Assembly: GCA_031290985.1 (NCBI GenBank) | Contig: JARLJW010000023.1 | Location: 51,522 to 115,521 of the forward strand | DNA: 64,000 bases | Reading direction: 5' to 3' | From: Verrucomicrobiia bacterium | GTDB lineage: Bacteria > Verrucomicrobiota > Verrucomicrobiia > Limisphaerales > UBA11358 | Part shown: positions 44,493 through 54,126 of the stretch, in pieces | How the letters are laid out: each line of letters starts with the position of its first letter | How positions within the stretch are numbered: position 1 is the stretch's first letter | The notes under the pieces: generated by a model | Databases searched by the model: none | What the model saw: only the letters and a program-made list of their open reading frames with translations | Told to the model about the DNA's origin: nothing | Program-made: the position numbers and the translations under genes

Positions 44493-44614
44493 ACGTGAAG
44501 ATTGCCGGTGGGGAGAACAGAGGGCAACCCGGATGTTTGTTGGGATCTTGAGACCTTTTGGCGTTGGTCCATGGAGCCGGATGCTCCGGGAACCCGCAGG
44601 CGAGGATACCTGCG

Positions 44615-45235
44615 CTACATGGCTCGGCCGCTTCCGGTTAGCTCATGGCAATATATGCGCCGCGGTTGATCGGCACCCCTCCTGACCTTCTCAAGAGGTA
44701 GAAGGCCAGGATGGGGGCGGTCAACTAAACCAACTTCACGTCTCACCCCCGTCTTGCGCACGCTGCCCCGTCGAAAGACAAACCAGATCACCAATACCCC
44801 GACCCCGGCCACGCTGGTCCAGAACATCGCGTTCAGGATGGTGATGCCGCCGCGGTAATCCCACGCCTCGTCATCCTGCCAGTCGCCGCCGTAACTGTTG
44901 GCCATGGCGTCACCCGGCGCGCCCGGAAAAGCCACGACATCCAGCCAGCTCCCGCTTTGGTCCAGGCCGTGTTGGAAGTCATAACGCTCAGCCCACGCCG
45001 CCAGATACCCCGTGCTGGCGCCAAAAATCAGCCCCGCCAGCGGCACCGACCACACCACCGCCGAAAACCGTACCCGCTTCAAAATGCCAAGCCGGTGAAT
45101 TTGAAATCGTTTGATCAAAATCCCGGACACCAAAACCGCCAACAAGGTGGGAATGCCGAAGATCAACCAGCACATGGCGAACCCGCCCAGCACCTCCGGC
45201 AGATTTCTCAGTTCCATGTATTGAAAGGGAGGCAT
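44615..45235 (-). CDS. Membrane protein of unknown function with repeat-derived C-terminus
   Basis: A 206-residue protein with three hydrophobic segments (MCWLIFGIPTLLAVLVSGILI, FSAVVWSVPLAGLIFGASTGYLA and MFWTSVAGVGVLVIWFVF). The central loop SYGGDWQDDEAWDYRGG is acidic. The last 40 residues (from about RREVGLVDRPHPG) are encoded by an inverted-repeat block at about 44680-44730 of the type that gives PHPGLLP in translation, so the natural stop may have been lost. No family recognised. Confidence 0.6.
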   Translation of the reverse strand: MPPFQYMELRNLPEVLGGFAMCWLIFGIPTLLAVLVSGILIKRFQIHRLGILKRVRFSAVVWSVPLAGLIFGASTGYLAAWAERYDFQHGLDQSGSWLDVVAFPGAPGDAMANSYGGDWQDDEAWDYRGGITILNAMFWTSVAGVGVLVIWFVFRRGSVRKTGVRREVGLVDRPHPGLLPLEKVRRGADQPRRIYCHELTGSGRAM

Positions 45236-45462
45236 GTGTTCAAAAACTGAAGTCCATCAAAGCGGACGGACGAATTTCTTTCAAGGATCATTCCGAACGG
45301 TTCGCCTGCCTGACCCGCCAGCGCGGTGGTCGCGTCGAGGGGAAGCGGTGTCGTGCCGCCATAGGTAAGGGTACGCAAGCTTCTTCTTCAATTCGTGTCT
45401 GCCGACGACGAGAATTGGATTGCGTATCTCGCCGCCGCCCGTTTTCATTGACAAAATCCTGC

Positions 45463-47865
45463 ATGAAGAAAACCCTGGCCTCCATTCTCTGGCTGCTGCT
45501 CGCCCTCGCGGGCGCCTGGGCCTACGCCATCATCGCCTTCAAGCGCGGCGAACCGGTGAACTCCGCCTACCTCATCATCGCCGCAGTCTGCACCTACGCC
45601 ATCGGTTACCGGTTTTATTCCAAGTGGATTGCGTTGCGCGTATTGATGATCGACAACCGCCGCGCCACACCGTGCGAGGTCCACGATGACGGCAAGGATT
45701 TCTGCCGGACGAACAAATACATCCTGTTCGGACATCACTTTGCCGCGATTGCCGGCCCCGGTCCGCTGGTCGGCCCGGTGCTGGCCGCGCAGTTCGGCTA
45801 CCTGCCCGGCGCGCTGTGGATCTTGATCGGCGTGGTGCTCGGGGGTGCGGTGCAGGATATCGTGATCCTGTTCGCCTCCGTGCGGCGGAACGGCAAATCG
45901 CTGGGCGAGATGGTGAAGGAGGAATTGAACACCCCCGCCGGGGCCATCGCCGTGCTGGCGATCCTCGCCATCCTGGTCATCCTGCTCGCCGTGCTCGCGC
46001 TGGTCGTCGTCAAGGCGCTGGCGGAAAGTCCGTGGGGCGTGTTCACGGTCGGCGCGACCATTCCCATCGCCCTCTTCATGGGCGGCTACATGCGGTTTCT
46101 CCGCACGGGCAAGGTTTTGGAAGCGACGGCGCTGGGCGTCACCCTGCTGCTGCTGGCCGTCTGGGGCGGCAAGCTGGTTTATCAAGACCCGCACTGGTCA
46201 CAGGTGTTCGGTCTGCGCGATATTTCGCTCGCGTGGATCATCATCGGCTACGGGGTCATCTCCAGCAGCCTGCCCGTGTGGCTGATGCTTGCGCCGCGCG
46301 ATTACCTGAGCACCTTCATGAAGCTCGGCACCATCCTCGCGCTCGCCCTGGGCATCCTCTGCACGCTGCCGCATTTGCAGATGCCCGCGCTCACGCAGTT
46401 CATCGACGGCTCCGGCCTCGTTGTCGCGGGCAAACTGTTCCCCTTCTGCTTCATCACGATTGCGTGCGGGTCCATCTCCGGCTTTCACTCATTGATCGCC
46501 AGCGGCACCACGCCCAAGCTCATCACGCGCGAAAATTATGTGCGCCCCATCGGCTACGGGGCGATGTGTTTTGAATCCTTTGTGGCCATCATGGCGCTCA
46601 TCGCGGCCTGCACGCTCGACCCGGGCGTGTATCTGAGCATGAACATAAAGGGCGACCCCGCCGCGACGGTGGCAAAAATCAATGCGCTGAATTTTCCGGT
46701 GACGGTGGACCAGATGACCTCGCTGGCGCATGACCTCGGTGAAAAAACGTTGTTCGGCCGCACTGGCGGCGCGGCCACGCTGGCGGTGGGCATGGCCCAC
46801 ATCTTCGCCAAGGCCGTCAACGGGCGCTGGCTCGATCTCTGGTATCACTTCGCGGTGATGTTCGAGGCGTTGTTCATCCTGACGACCCTGGATGCCGGCA
46901 CGCGCGTCGGGCGCTACCTGCTGCAAGGCGTGCTGGGCCGGGTGTGGCGGCCGCTGGGGAATCCTAAGAACCATCTGGCCGCACCGGTCGCCGCCGTGCT
47001 GATGGTCGGAGGCTGGGGCTATTTTCTGATCCAGGGCGTGCGCGATCCGCTGGGTGGCATCAACTCGCTCTGGCCGCTCTTCGGCATCGCGAACCAGATG
47101 CTCGCGGCCATCGCGTTGTGCCTGGGGACGACGATCATCCTGAAAAAGCAACTGCTGCCGGGATTCAAGGCCGGCCGGCCGGTGTTTGCGCTCGTGACCT
47201 TGATCCCGCTCATCTGGCTGCTGGCGGTCACCTTCACGGCCGGCGCGGAGAAAATTTGGAGCGCCGATCCAAGGATTGGTTTTTTGGCGCAGGCGGAAGT
47301 TCTTAAGTCCAACCGGGCCAAACTGGAAGATGACCTGCTGGCTGCAAGTGCAGCGAGATTAAAAGCCGATACAGCATTGCATTCATACGAGTTTAACGGC
47401 GGCAACGCTCCGGAAAAAATCCTGGAATTGGAGGCGCAACAAAAGACCGGAGAACAAGCTGTAAAATCGACCGGGAAGGCGGTTGCTGCTAATCGTGCAC
47501 AACGCATTAACAACCTCATCGATGCCGCCGTGGCCGGAACTTTTCTAACTCTGGTCGCAATCATTGTCTGTTTCAGCATTCGCGAATGGCTCCTGCTGCT
47601 CTCCCGGCGCAAGGTGGCGGTGGTGCATGAGACCGCGCCGGTCTGGCTGCCGGACTATGCGCTCAAGGAATCCGGCCCGAACCTCCGCAGCGTGGCGGGC
47701 GCGGCGGCCATCGCCATCGGCCTGGCAAAAGAGTTGTCCGGCGAAACCCATTTTGAGCGGGCGAAGGAGACCGCCTGTGCCTGCGCCTGCGAATCCCACA
47801 GCGACCAGAAAATTTACGTGCAAGTCACGGAGGCAAAGTTCAACGGCATCCGGCGTTGTTGTTGA
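45463..47865 (+). CDS. cstA: Carbon starvation protein CstA family transporter
   Basis: An 800-residue membrane protein with many helices. Conserved CstA features are HFAAIAGPGPLVGPVLAAQFG, the QDIVILFASVRRNGKSLGEM loop and SGFHSLIASGTTPK. CstA-type carriers take up peptides or pyruvate; in many bacteria they are induced by carbon limitation. The start MKKTLASILW at 45463 follows a non-coding 5' part of the frame. A Cys-rich end (CACACES) and RRCC finish the protein, where the frame runs into a hairpin region shared with the nadD leader. Confidence 0.93.
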   Translation: MKKTLASILWLLLALAGAWAYAIIAFKRGEPVNSAYLIIAAVCTYAIGYRFYSKWIALRVLMIDNRRATPCEVHDDGKDFCRTNKYILFGHHFAAIAGPGPLVGPVLAAQFGYLPGALWILIGVVLGGAVQDIVILFASVRRNGKSLGEMVKEELNTPAGAIAVLAILAILVILLAVLALVVVKALAESPWGVFTVGATIPIALFMGGYMRFLRTGKVLEATALGVTLLLLAVWGGKLVYQDPHWSQVFGLRDISLAWIIIGYGVISSSLPVWLMLAPRDYLSTFMKLGTILALALGILCTLPHLQMPALTQFIDGSGLVVAGKLFPFCFITIACGSISGFHSLIASGTTPKLITRENYVRPIGYGAMCFESFVAIMALIAACTLDPGVYLSMNIKGDPAATVAKINALNFPVTVDQMTSLAHDLGEKTLFGRTGGAATLAVGMAHIFAKAVNGRWLDLWYHFAVMFEALFILTTLDAGTRVGRYLLQGVLGRVWRPLGNPKNHLAAPVAAVLMVGGWGYFLIQGVRDPLGGINSLWPLFGIANQMLAAIALCLGTTIILKKQLLPGFKAGRPVFALVTLIPLIWLLAVTFTAGAEKIWSADPRIGFLAQAEVLKSNRAKLEDDLLAASAARLKADTALHSYEFNGGNAPEKILELEAQQKTGEQAVKSTGKAVAANRAQRINNLIDAAVAGTFLTLVAIIVCFSIREWLLLLSRRKVAVVHETAPVWLPDYALKESGPNLRSVAGAAAIAIGLAKELSGETHFERAKETACACACESHSDQKIYVQVTEAKFNGIRRCC

Positions 47866-47868
47866 ACG

Positions 47869-47919
47869 TTGCAGGTTGGACTTGCGCCATTCGACGGCTT
47901 AACCTGCAACTTGCAACGA
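47869..47919 (+). terminator. Hairpin between cstA and nadD
   Basis: ACGTTGCAGGTT (about 47869-47880) and AACCTGCAACTTGCAACG (about 47901-47918) form an imperfect hairpin right after the cstA stop. There is no T-run, so termination is uncertain; it may be another dispersed repeat. Confidence 0.45.
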
Positions 47920-47924
47920 GCAAA

Positions 47925-48497
47925 ATGAAACTTGGAATTTACGGCGGTTCATTCGACCCGGTCCACACCGGCCACCTGCTCGTCGCGCAGGCGGCGGTGG
48001 AGGAACTCGGCCTCGACCGGCTGTGCTTCGTGCCCGTGGCGCAGTCGCCGTTCAAGCCGCACAGCCGGCCCGCGCCTGATGCCATCCGCCTGCAACTGCT
48101 GCGCCTCGCGCTGGCCGGCCAGCGGCATTGCGAAGTGGATGACCAGGAGATCCGGCGCGGCGGCACCTCCTACACCATCGACACCTTGCGCGATTACGCC
48201 AAACGTTTTCCCGGCGCGGAACTCTTCTACCTCATCGGCGCGGACAACGCCGCCAAGCTCAATGAGTGGCGCGACGCCCATGAACTCGCCCGGCTGGCGC
48301 AATTCGTGGTGGTGCCGCGCCCCGGCGGCGCAACCGCCCATTTCCCCGCGCCCTTCCGTGGCCGCGCGCTGAAAGGCTTTCCGTTCGGCGTCTCCTCCTC
48401 GCAAATCCGCGCCCGCGTGCAGCAGGGTTTGCCCATCGACCACCTCGTCCCGGCGGCCGTCGCCGGGGCGATCCACGCCGCCGGGCTTTATATTTAA
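47925..48497 (+). CDS. nadD: Nicotinate-nucleotide adenylyltransferase
   Basis: A 190-residue enzyme of NAD synthesis that adenylates nicotinate mononucleotide. GIYGGSFDPVHTGHLLVAQ (HxGH), LIGADNAAKLNEW and the end motif GVSSSQIRARVQQG (ISSTxIR type) identify NadD. ATG at 47925 is chosen; the upstream frame passes through a hairpin. The neighbouring cstA gene is 59 bp upstream. In many bacteria nadD is near rsfS; here rsfS is 7 kb away. Confidence 0.95.
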   Translation: MKLGIYGGSFDPVHTGHLLVAQAAVEELGLDRLCFVPVAQSPFKPHSRPAPDAIRLQLLRLALAGQRHCEVDDQEIRRGGTSYTIDTLRDYAKRFPGAELFYLIGADNAAKLNEWRDAHELARLAQFVVVPRPGGATAHFPAPFRGRALKGFPFGVSSSQIRARVQQGLPIDHLVPAAVAGAIHAAGLYI

Positions 48498-48936
48498 AGC
48501 GTGGACATGACGGAGCTGGGGCACCGCCGGAAATTTACCCACATTTGCAAAAATTGCTCTTCAACAGCCATGAATAGCAATTCGACTGATAGTTATTCAT
48601 AATTTTTATAAACATCATTTATATATATAAATTAACGTACTTGTTTTGAAATACTATTGACTTAGTCGTCTTTAGTTATATTATTGCTTCAGTTGCTGCA
48701 AATAGAAGGAGCAGAAACTAAGTCTTCCCACCGGACAACTGGAGGTCGATGTGTTGGCCGCGTTGCCGGCGTTTTCTTATGGCTGATGGATGCCTAAGCA
48801 TCTTCAGCGGTACGAATTCGCAAGCTACCGACAATCATTCACAAGCATCAGAAGGCGGAATGATTCACCAACGCTATTATCAACGCCGATACGCTCCGTG
48901 CCTGAGCGCGCTCGTATCCAAACCTGAAAGAAGTCT
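48498..48936. other. AT-rich regulatory spacer upstream of the secreted-repeat gene
   Basis: No gene is supported. The region 48560-48710 is clearly AT-rich against GC-rich surroundings. It contains an ATGAATA / TATTCAT inverted repeat at 48570-48600 and a candidate promoter near 48657-48684. A long leader (about 250 nt) would precede the start at 48937. Confidence 0.55.
48657..48684 (+). promoter_or_regulatory. Candidate sigma-70-type promoter
   Basis: TTGACT (48657-48662) and TATTAT with 16-nt spacing fit -35 and -10 boxes (five of six bases each) in the AT-rich spacer before the secreted-repeat gene. Consensus in this phylum is not well known, so this is tentative. Confidence 0.4.
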
Positions 48937-50625
48937 ATGAAAAATAATTACGGTGTGGCCGGCATTTGGTTGAACGCAGTACGCAATTCCGCCCGGTTTG
49001 TAACCGGGCATTCCTCCTCGCCCGGCCAAGGCATTGGCCGCCGCCGGATGGTCCTGCCTCTTTGTCTGTTTGGAGCCGTCGTGGCCGGATGGCTGGCCGT
49101 TCCTGTCCGGGCCGCCGTTTTAACGACGAACCTGGTGGAGAAGGTGGCCGACTTGAGTTTTTTCACTGACACGGATGGCGCTGGTCATGGTGGCTATGCT
49201 CCGTTGGACCGTTTTGTCCAGGTGGGCACCAATCTCTGGTTTACGACCAAGTCCGGCGGCACGCTGGATCTTGGGACCATCAGCCGGTTTGATTTGGGTA
49301 CCCACCAGGTGGTCCAGGTGGCCACCTTGGATAACAACACCGGATCAAATCCAGAAAGCCCGCTGACCGTGATCGATCAAGAGGCGTATTTCACCACCGT
49401 CAGCAAGGGCATGAGCAACAAGGGCACGATCTCGAAAATCGATCTTAACAGCGGGAACATAACACCGCTCTTTGCGTTCCCCAACAATGGCCTGCCCACC
49501 GGGGCCACGCCCCGCGCCGGGCTGACCTTGATCGGGAATGATCTTTGGACCACGACGTCACTGGGTGGCTCTACCGGCCGCGGCGTGGTGGTGAAGTATA
49601 ATCTGACGAGAGGCACGGCTTCCTTGGTAACGAACTTGGACGGGCCGCTGTTGGGCGGCCAATCCACCACGATGCTCGTCCCGGTGGGAAATGCCTGGTA
49701 TTTTACCGCCGCCACCGGCGGCGACACGTTTAACACAACCAATTATCCAGTTTCAGTCCTGCCGGATGGCTCGACGATAATCATCACCAACAAACTTGTT
49801 CTGGGGGGCGGCACCTTGGACCGGCTGACATTTGATGGCAACGGCAACCCGGTGATCTCAAAAGTATTGAGCGTTCCGGGCGGGTTCACGCAGTTTCTTT
49901 ACGAGGAGCCGACTTTGGTGGGCACGAACTCGCTGTATTTCACTTCGACGGGGCCGAACAGTTTGCCGGGGGCCATCTCACGCTATGACTTGGACACGGG
50001 CTATTTCACGAATCTGTTCAGTTTTTCCACGAACCCGGTCCCGGCGGCGCTTTACGGGACGCGCCCCGGCTACAGCGGGCTGGTTGAATGGCAGGGCGAA
50101 TTGTATTTCATCAACCGCAACGGCGGCACCAACACCACCGTGGCAAATTCCGGGGGCGGCACGGTTGCGAAATATAACATTGCGGCCAACACCGTCATCA
50201 AGCTGGCCGACCTGGGCGGCCCGGTTCCGGAGACCGATCTGGGGAGCCCCAGCGGATTCTTTGGCACGGGCACCATCGTGCAGGAAACCAACCGGTTCTA
50301 TATTTACTATCCGCTGACCAGCGGTGGCGCCAACCTGAATCTTTCCGGCACCGGCTTGGGAACCATCATCCGGGTTTCGCTGCCGCCGCCGCCCATCCAA
50401 TTAACGATCGTTCCAACCAATAACGCAACGAACTTCAACTTGTCCTGGACGGGCGGTTACCCGCCCTTTGATGTGCTTACGAATAGCGACGTTTCCGTGC
50501 CGACAACCAACTGGGGGGCCGTGGTGAGCAACCTCAACTCGGATACGAACACGACCAATTGGACCGTCACCCTGCCGGCCGCCGGCGACAGCACCTTCTA
50601 CCGCATCCGCGGCCAGGCCCAGTAA
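48937..50625 (+). CDS. Secreted GloVer-like repeat protein with FYRIR tail
   Basis: A 562-residue exported protein. A long N-region leads to a signal helix (MVLPLCLFGAVVAGWLAVPVRA); translation might also start at 49048. The body has several blade-like repeats of the form GTISRFDLGTHQVVQVATL, GTISKIDLNSGNITPLF and GAISRYDLDTGYFTNLF, as in choice-of-anchor GloVer-repeat proteins, probably a beta-propeller. The end (SWTGGYPPFDVLTNSD ... STFYRIRGQ) matches the FYRxR tail module of the secreted protein in the cobalamin operon. A prepilin-like gene follows 24 bp later. Ligand unknown. Confidence 0.78.
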   Translation: MKNNYGVAGIWLNAVRNSARFVTGHSSSPGQGIGRRRMVLPLCLFGAVVAGWLAVPVRAAVLTTNLVEKVADLSFFTDTDGAGHGGYAPLDRFVQVGTNLWFTTKSGGTLDLGTISRFDLGTHQVVQVATLDNNTGSNPESPLTVIDQEAYFTTVSKGMSNKGTISKIDLNSGNITPLFAFPNNGLPTGATPRAGLTLIGNDLWTTTSLGGSTGRGVVVKYNLTRGTASLVTNLDGPLLGGQSTTMLVPVGNAWYFTAATGGDTFNTTNYPVSVLPDGSTIIITNKLVLGGGTLDRLTFDGNGNPVISKVLSVPGGFTQFLYEEPTLVGTNSLYFTSTGPNSLPGAISRYDLDTGYFTNLFSFSTNPVPAALYGTRPGYSGLVEWQGELYFINRNGGTNTTVANSGGGTVAKYNIAANTVIKLADLGGPVPETDLGSPSGFFGTGTIVQETNRFYIYYPLTSGGANLNLSGTGLGTIIRVSLPPPPIQLTIVPTNNATNFNLSWTGGYPPFDVLTNSDVSVPTTNWGAVVSNLNSDTNTTNWTVTLPAAGDSTFYRIRGQAQ

Positions 50626-50649
50626 GTCACCGTCCGAAAACGGAGCGCT

Positions 50650-51279
50650 ATGAGTGTTAAATTATCACGTTCAAAACAGGCGTTCACCTTGATTGAGCTC
50701 CTGGTGGTGATTGCCATCATCGCGATCCTGGCCGCCCTGCTGCTGCCGGCCTTGGCCAGGGCCAAGGACAAGGCCCGGACCACGGCATGCCTTTCCAACA
50801 TGCGCCAGATCGCCCTGGGGTATCATCTGTATGTCGGCGACTACAACAACCATCTGCCGACGGCCGCCATGCTGGGGAGATCCTGCTACCGCGTGGTGAC
50901 GGACCCGATGGGCATGCCCTCGTTCCTCAATGATTACTGCACCACCAACCGGGTTTGGTGGTGCCCGGACGGACGGTACATCCTCTTGACCAACGGGGTG
51001 AATTACTCGTGGTCACAATCCCAAAATCTGACTGCGACGAATGGGGCGAACCAGGTATTCACCTCCTTTAACCTGATGGCCATCACCATCGTGGTGAACG
51101 ACAACTATTGTTACATGACGCCCTCAGTATTTGACCAGTCCGAAGGCGGGTTGGGCAGTTCGGGCCAGACCGTCGCCAATCAAATGGCCTGGCGATATCC
51201 CCATTCAGGCCATCGCAAAGTGAATTGGCTGTACTTGGACGGGCATGTGGAATTGAAACTGGGGCCCACCTTGCAATGA
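50650..51279 (+). CDS. Prepilin-like protein (DUF4857 cluster)
   Basis: A 209-residue protein. [20 protein letters not shown] is a prepilin cleavage and methylation signal with the usual Glu at +5. A central beta-rich part holds a Cys pair (CTTNRVWWC). It ends in [15 protein letters not shown], a shortened form (H-x8-DG) of the H-x9-DG signature. It follows the secreted repeat gene (24 bp) and precedes the OB-fold gene (22 bp). Probably part of a pseudopilus; a functional link to the ABC genes downstream is suggested only by position. Confidence 0.88.
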   Translation: MSVKLSRSKQAFTLIELLVVIAIIAILAALLLPALARAKDKARTTACLSNMRQIALGYHLYVGDYNNHLPTAAMLGRSCYRVVTDPMGMPSFLNDYCTTNRVWWCPDGRYILLTNGVNYSWSQSQNLTATNGANQVFTSFNLMAITIVVNDNYCYMTPSVFDQSEGGLGSSGQTVANQMAWRYPHSGHRKVNWLYLDGHVELKLGPTLQ

Positions 51280-51301
51280 TGGATTTTTAACTGACAACAA
51301 A

Positions 51302-51934
51302 ATGAAACCAACAATTATACTCAACCAAAACATCTTGGCGGCGGCGGCCGGCCTAGTGCTCATGGCGGCCGTCATGGACGTCACGGCTGCGGACAGCCTA
51401 GTGCCCACCAATGCTCCCGCCGCCAGCCAACCGGAACCTCCGCCGGTCATCGGCGTGCAGGATTTTCAGAAGCACGGCGAAGCCTATGCGGGCCAGGAGA
51501 TCGTTTTACAAGGATTCGTGACTGACTATTGCAAGCGCAAGGGCTGCTGGGCGATTTTGCATGACCTTGATCCGGATGCCAAAGGGCAGGTGCGGGTCAA
51601 ACAGGACGAAGAAGGCCCCACCTTCAAGCCGTTCCTGCCGGAACTGCAAGGCCAGACCATTTTGGTCAAAGGCAAAGTTCAAAGCACCAAGATCGACACC
51701 AACTATCTGGACAAGTGGGAGGCCCGCATTAAAACCGCAAAAGCGGAGGCCGACAAGGCTCCGGCGAAAGCGGACAAGGACGCGGAAAAAACGGCCGCCG
51801 TCGACAACGCCGCCGCTGCCAACTTAAAGCAGATCGCCGCCCTGCGCGAGCGGGTGGCCAATTCAGAAAAGGGCTATCTCACATCCGTCTCGCTGACGGT
51901 AACCAGTTGGGAACCCAAGGCGGACAAACCATGA
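51302..51934 (+). CDS. Exported OB-fold-like protein with C-x4-C motif
   Basis: A 210-residue protein. A signal peptide (LAAAAGLVLMAAVMDVTAADS) is followed by an OB-like domain with IVLQGFVTDYCKRKGCWAILHD (C77, C82), resembling DUF4920-type proteins. Residues 140-170 are Ala/Lys/Asp-rich and helical (AEADKAPAKADKDAEKTAA). The Cys pair could bind metal or heme. Its stop overlaps the PepSY-type gene by ATGA. Function not known. Confidence 0.68.
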   Translation: MKPTIILNQNILAAAAGLVLMAAVMDVTAADSLVPTNAPAASQPEPPPVIGVQDFQKHGEAYAGQEIVLQGFVTDYCKRKGCWAILHDLDPDAKGQVRVKQDEEGPTFKPFLPELQGQTILVKGKVQSTKIDTNYLDKWEARIKTAKAEADKAPAKADKDAEKTAAVDNAAAANLKQIAALRERVANSEKGYLTSVSLTVTSWEPKADKP

Positions 51935-52491
51935 GCGCCGTCAACTGGCGCAAATGGTTTCGCATCATCCATCGTGATCTGGGTTACCTGTTCTTCGGCC
52001 TGGCCATCGCCTACGGGTCGTCGGGCCTGGCGTTGGATCATTTGCGTGATTGGAATCCCAATTACAGCATTTCCCGGCGCGAAATCCAATTGCCGCCGGC
52101 GGGGGCCGACGCGCCCTTCACCAAGGACGACGCAAAAAAGCTGCTGGCTGACATCCAGGTTGACGGGGCTTATCAAAGCCACTACCGGCCGGTTGACGGC
52201 GAGCTGAAGATCTTTTTTCAAGGCGGCAGCGTCGTGATCGCCCAGAGCACCGGCAAGGCCGTGGTGGAGACGATGAAAAAGCGGCCGCTGCTCAACACGT
52301 TCAACCGCCTGCACTACAACCCGGGCCGCTGGTGGACCTGGTTTGCGGATGGTTTCTGCATCGCGCTGCTGGTCATGGCGATCACCGGGCTCTTTATGCT
52401 GAAGGGGTATCAAGGCATCACGCGGCGCGGCGGGGTGCTGGTGCTGATTGGCATCCTGATACCAACCTTCATCGTGTTGCACTGCCTATGA
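51931..52491 (+). CDS. PepSY-type transmembrane protein
   Basis: A 186-residue membrane protein. It starts MSAVNWRKWFRIIHRDLGYLFFGL, with one helix, a periplasmic PepSY-like part (FTKDDAKKLLADIQVDGAYQ), and a helix pair after LHYNPGRWWTWFADG. PepSY-TM proteins are often linked to iron or siderophore uptake and reduction. Histidines in the first and second helices (IIHRDLG, LHYNPG) might ligate heme. It overlaps the OB-fold gene by ATGA and precedes the ABC genes. Confidence 0.8.
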   Translation: MSAVNWRKWFRIIHRDLGYLFFGLAIAYGSSGLALDHLRDWNPNYSISRREIQLPPAGADAPFTKDDAKKLLADIQVDGAYQSHYRPVDGELKIFFQGGSVVIAQSTGKAVVETMKKRPLLNTFNRLHYNPGRWWTWFADGFCIALLVMAITGLFMLKGYQGITRRGGVLVLIGILIPTFIVLHCL

Positions 52492-52559
52492 ACCAGCCCC
52501 GGCCGGAAACCTCCCGCCACCCGAAACTTTGTCATCCTTTGGAAGCCTGAAATTATTTT

Positions 52560-53450
52560 ATGCCACCCGTCATTGAATGCCGCAACCTGACCCATTACTT
52601 CGGCGCCAAGCCGGCGCTGCGGGATGTTTCCTGGCAGGTCGAACCCGGCCGGATTTGCGGCCTGCTCGGCCGCAATGGCGCGGGCAAGACCACGACCATC
52701 AACATCCTCAACTCCTTTCTGGAGCCGGCGGCCGGACGCTGCCTGTTGTTCGGCGAGGATTCGCACCGGCTCACGCCCGCCACCAAGGCCCGCATCGGCT
52801 ATCTGATCGAGGGGCATGTGCAGTACGGCTTTTTCAATGTGGGCCAGGTGGAAAAATTTCATGCGCCGTTCTATCCAAAATGGAGCCCGGACATTTACTA
52901 TCACCTCATCAGCAAGCTGGACATCGCCCCGAAACAAAAAATCGCCACGATGTCCTGCGGCCAGCGGTCCCAGGTGGCCTTGGGGCTCATCCTCGCGCAA
53001 AATCCCGACCTGATCATTTTTGATGATTATTCCATGGGGCTGGATCCCGGCTACCGGCGGCTGTTCATCGAGGTGATCCGGGATTATGCCGCGGACCGCA
53101 AGCGCAGCATCCTGCTGACCTCTCACATCATCCAAGACCTGGAAGGGTTGATTGATGATGTCATCATCTACCAGCGCGGCCGGGTGCTGCTGAACTTGGA
53201 ATTATCCCGCCTGCTCGCCACGTTCCATAAATTTATTTTCGACACGCGCAGTGATTTTAAAGATTTCCACGACGAGGCGAACAACCTCCGCGTGGAGCGC
53301 GGGGAGAAGGTTTCCGCGATCTACGGCTTTCTCGACGCCGGCGGGGCGCAGGACAAATTGAAGGCGCTGGGCATCGCGGCGGACGCCGGCTTCCGCCAGG
53401 ACGCGCTCTCCCTGGAGGACATCTTCATCGCCCTGACGGGGAAATATTAA
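52560..53450 (+). CDS. ABC transporter ATP-binding protein with atypical motifs
   Basis: A 296-residue ATPase. Walker A GRNGAGKTT (37-45) is intact. The signature reads MSCGQ (131-135) where LSGGQ is usual. Walker B LIIFDDYSMGLDP (151-163) has Asp at the position of the catalytic Glu. The switch His is present (TSHI). Such changes are seen in the family linked with DUF4857 proteins and may slow hydrolysis. It is followed 4 bp later by a membrane protein and then a DUF4857 protein, so the three make one complex. Cargo unknown; metal or heme has been suggested for similar clusters only by context. Confidence 0.88.
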   Translation: MPPVIECRNLTHYFGAKPALRDVSWQVEPGRICGLLGRNGAGKTTTINILNSFLEPAAGRCLLFGEDSHRLTPATKARIGYLIEGHVQYGFFNVGQVEKFHAPFYPKWSPDIYYHLISKLDIAPKQKIATMSCGQRSQVALGLILAQNPDLIIFDDYSMGLDPGYRRLFIEVIRDYAADRKRSILLTSHIIQDLEGLIDDVIIYQRGRVLLNLELSRLLATFHKFIFDTRSDFKDFHDEANNLRVERGEKVSAIYGFLDAGGAQDKLKALGIAADAGFRQDALSLEDIFIALTGKY

Positions 53451-53454
53451 TTTT

Positions 53455-54126
53455 ATGTTGAAATCACTCGCTTACAAGGAATGGATCAAGCTGCGGCTGT
53501 ACTGGGCCCTGATCTTTTTGGCGAACCTGGCGTTCACCGTGTTTTTATGCCTGCAATTGCGGCGGGTATGCAAGACGAACGAGCTGCTCGCGGTCTGGAG
53601 CAACTGGCTGTTCAAGGATTACCTGTTTTTTCGCGCCTGCGAATACGGACCGCTGTTGCTGGGGGTCATTTTTGGCAGCCTGCAATTTTTCCCTGAAATC
53701 ATCAACAAGCGCCTGCGGCTGGTGTTGCACCTGCCGCTGGGCGAGGCGCGCGCGGTGGGCGCGCATTTGCTGGTGGGGTTGGGCCTGCTGACCTTGATCT
53801 TTCTGCCGGCCGCCGGCCTGCTGGCGGGATATGCGGGCATATGGTTCCCCCGAGAATTTGCCGTGAACCTTGCCTATGTATATGCCCCCTGGCTGCTGGG
53901 AGGATACGCGGCATACATCCTGGCCGCTTTCACGCTGCTGGAGCCGACGTGGCGGCTGCGGGTGTTTTTCTTCCTGTTCAGCGCGGCGCTGGTGCGCCTG
54001 TACTTTTTCACACCCTATTATGACAGTTACGGCCGGGTGCTGCCGGGCCTCGGCCTGCTCACCGCCGCCCTGACGATCCTGCCGCTGCTTTCGGCGCATC
54101 GTTTCGGAAAGGGTTATGGCTCATGA
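53455..54126 (+). CDS. ABC membrane subunit, DUF4857-linked
   Basis: A 223-residue integral membrane protein with about six helices (ALIFLANLAFTVFLCLQL to LLTAALTILPLL). It starts 4 bp after the ATPase gene and overlaps the DUF4857 gene by ATGA. The segment FFPEIINKRLRLVLHLPLGEARAV resembles the coupling region of ABC-2-type permeases. No substrate site is recognisable. Confidence 0.8.
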   Translation: MLKSLAYKEWIKLRLYWALIFLANLAFTVFLCLQLRRVCKTNELLAVWSNWLFKDYLFFRACEYGPLLLGVIFGSLQFFPEIINKRLRLVLHLPLGEARAVGAHLLVGLGLLTLIFLPAAGLLAGYAGIWFPREFAVNLAYVYAPWLLGGYAAYILAAFTLLEPTWRLRVFFFLFSAALVRLYFFTPYYDSYGRVLPGLGLLTAALTILPLLSAHRFGKGYGS

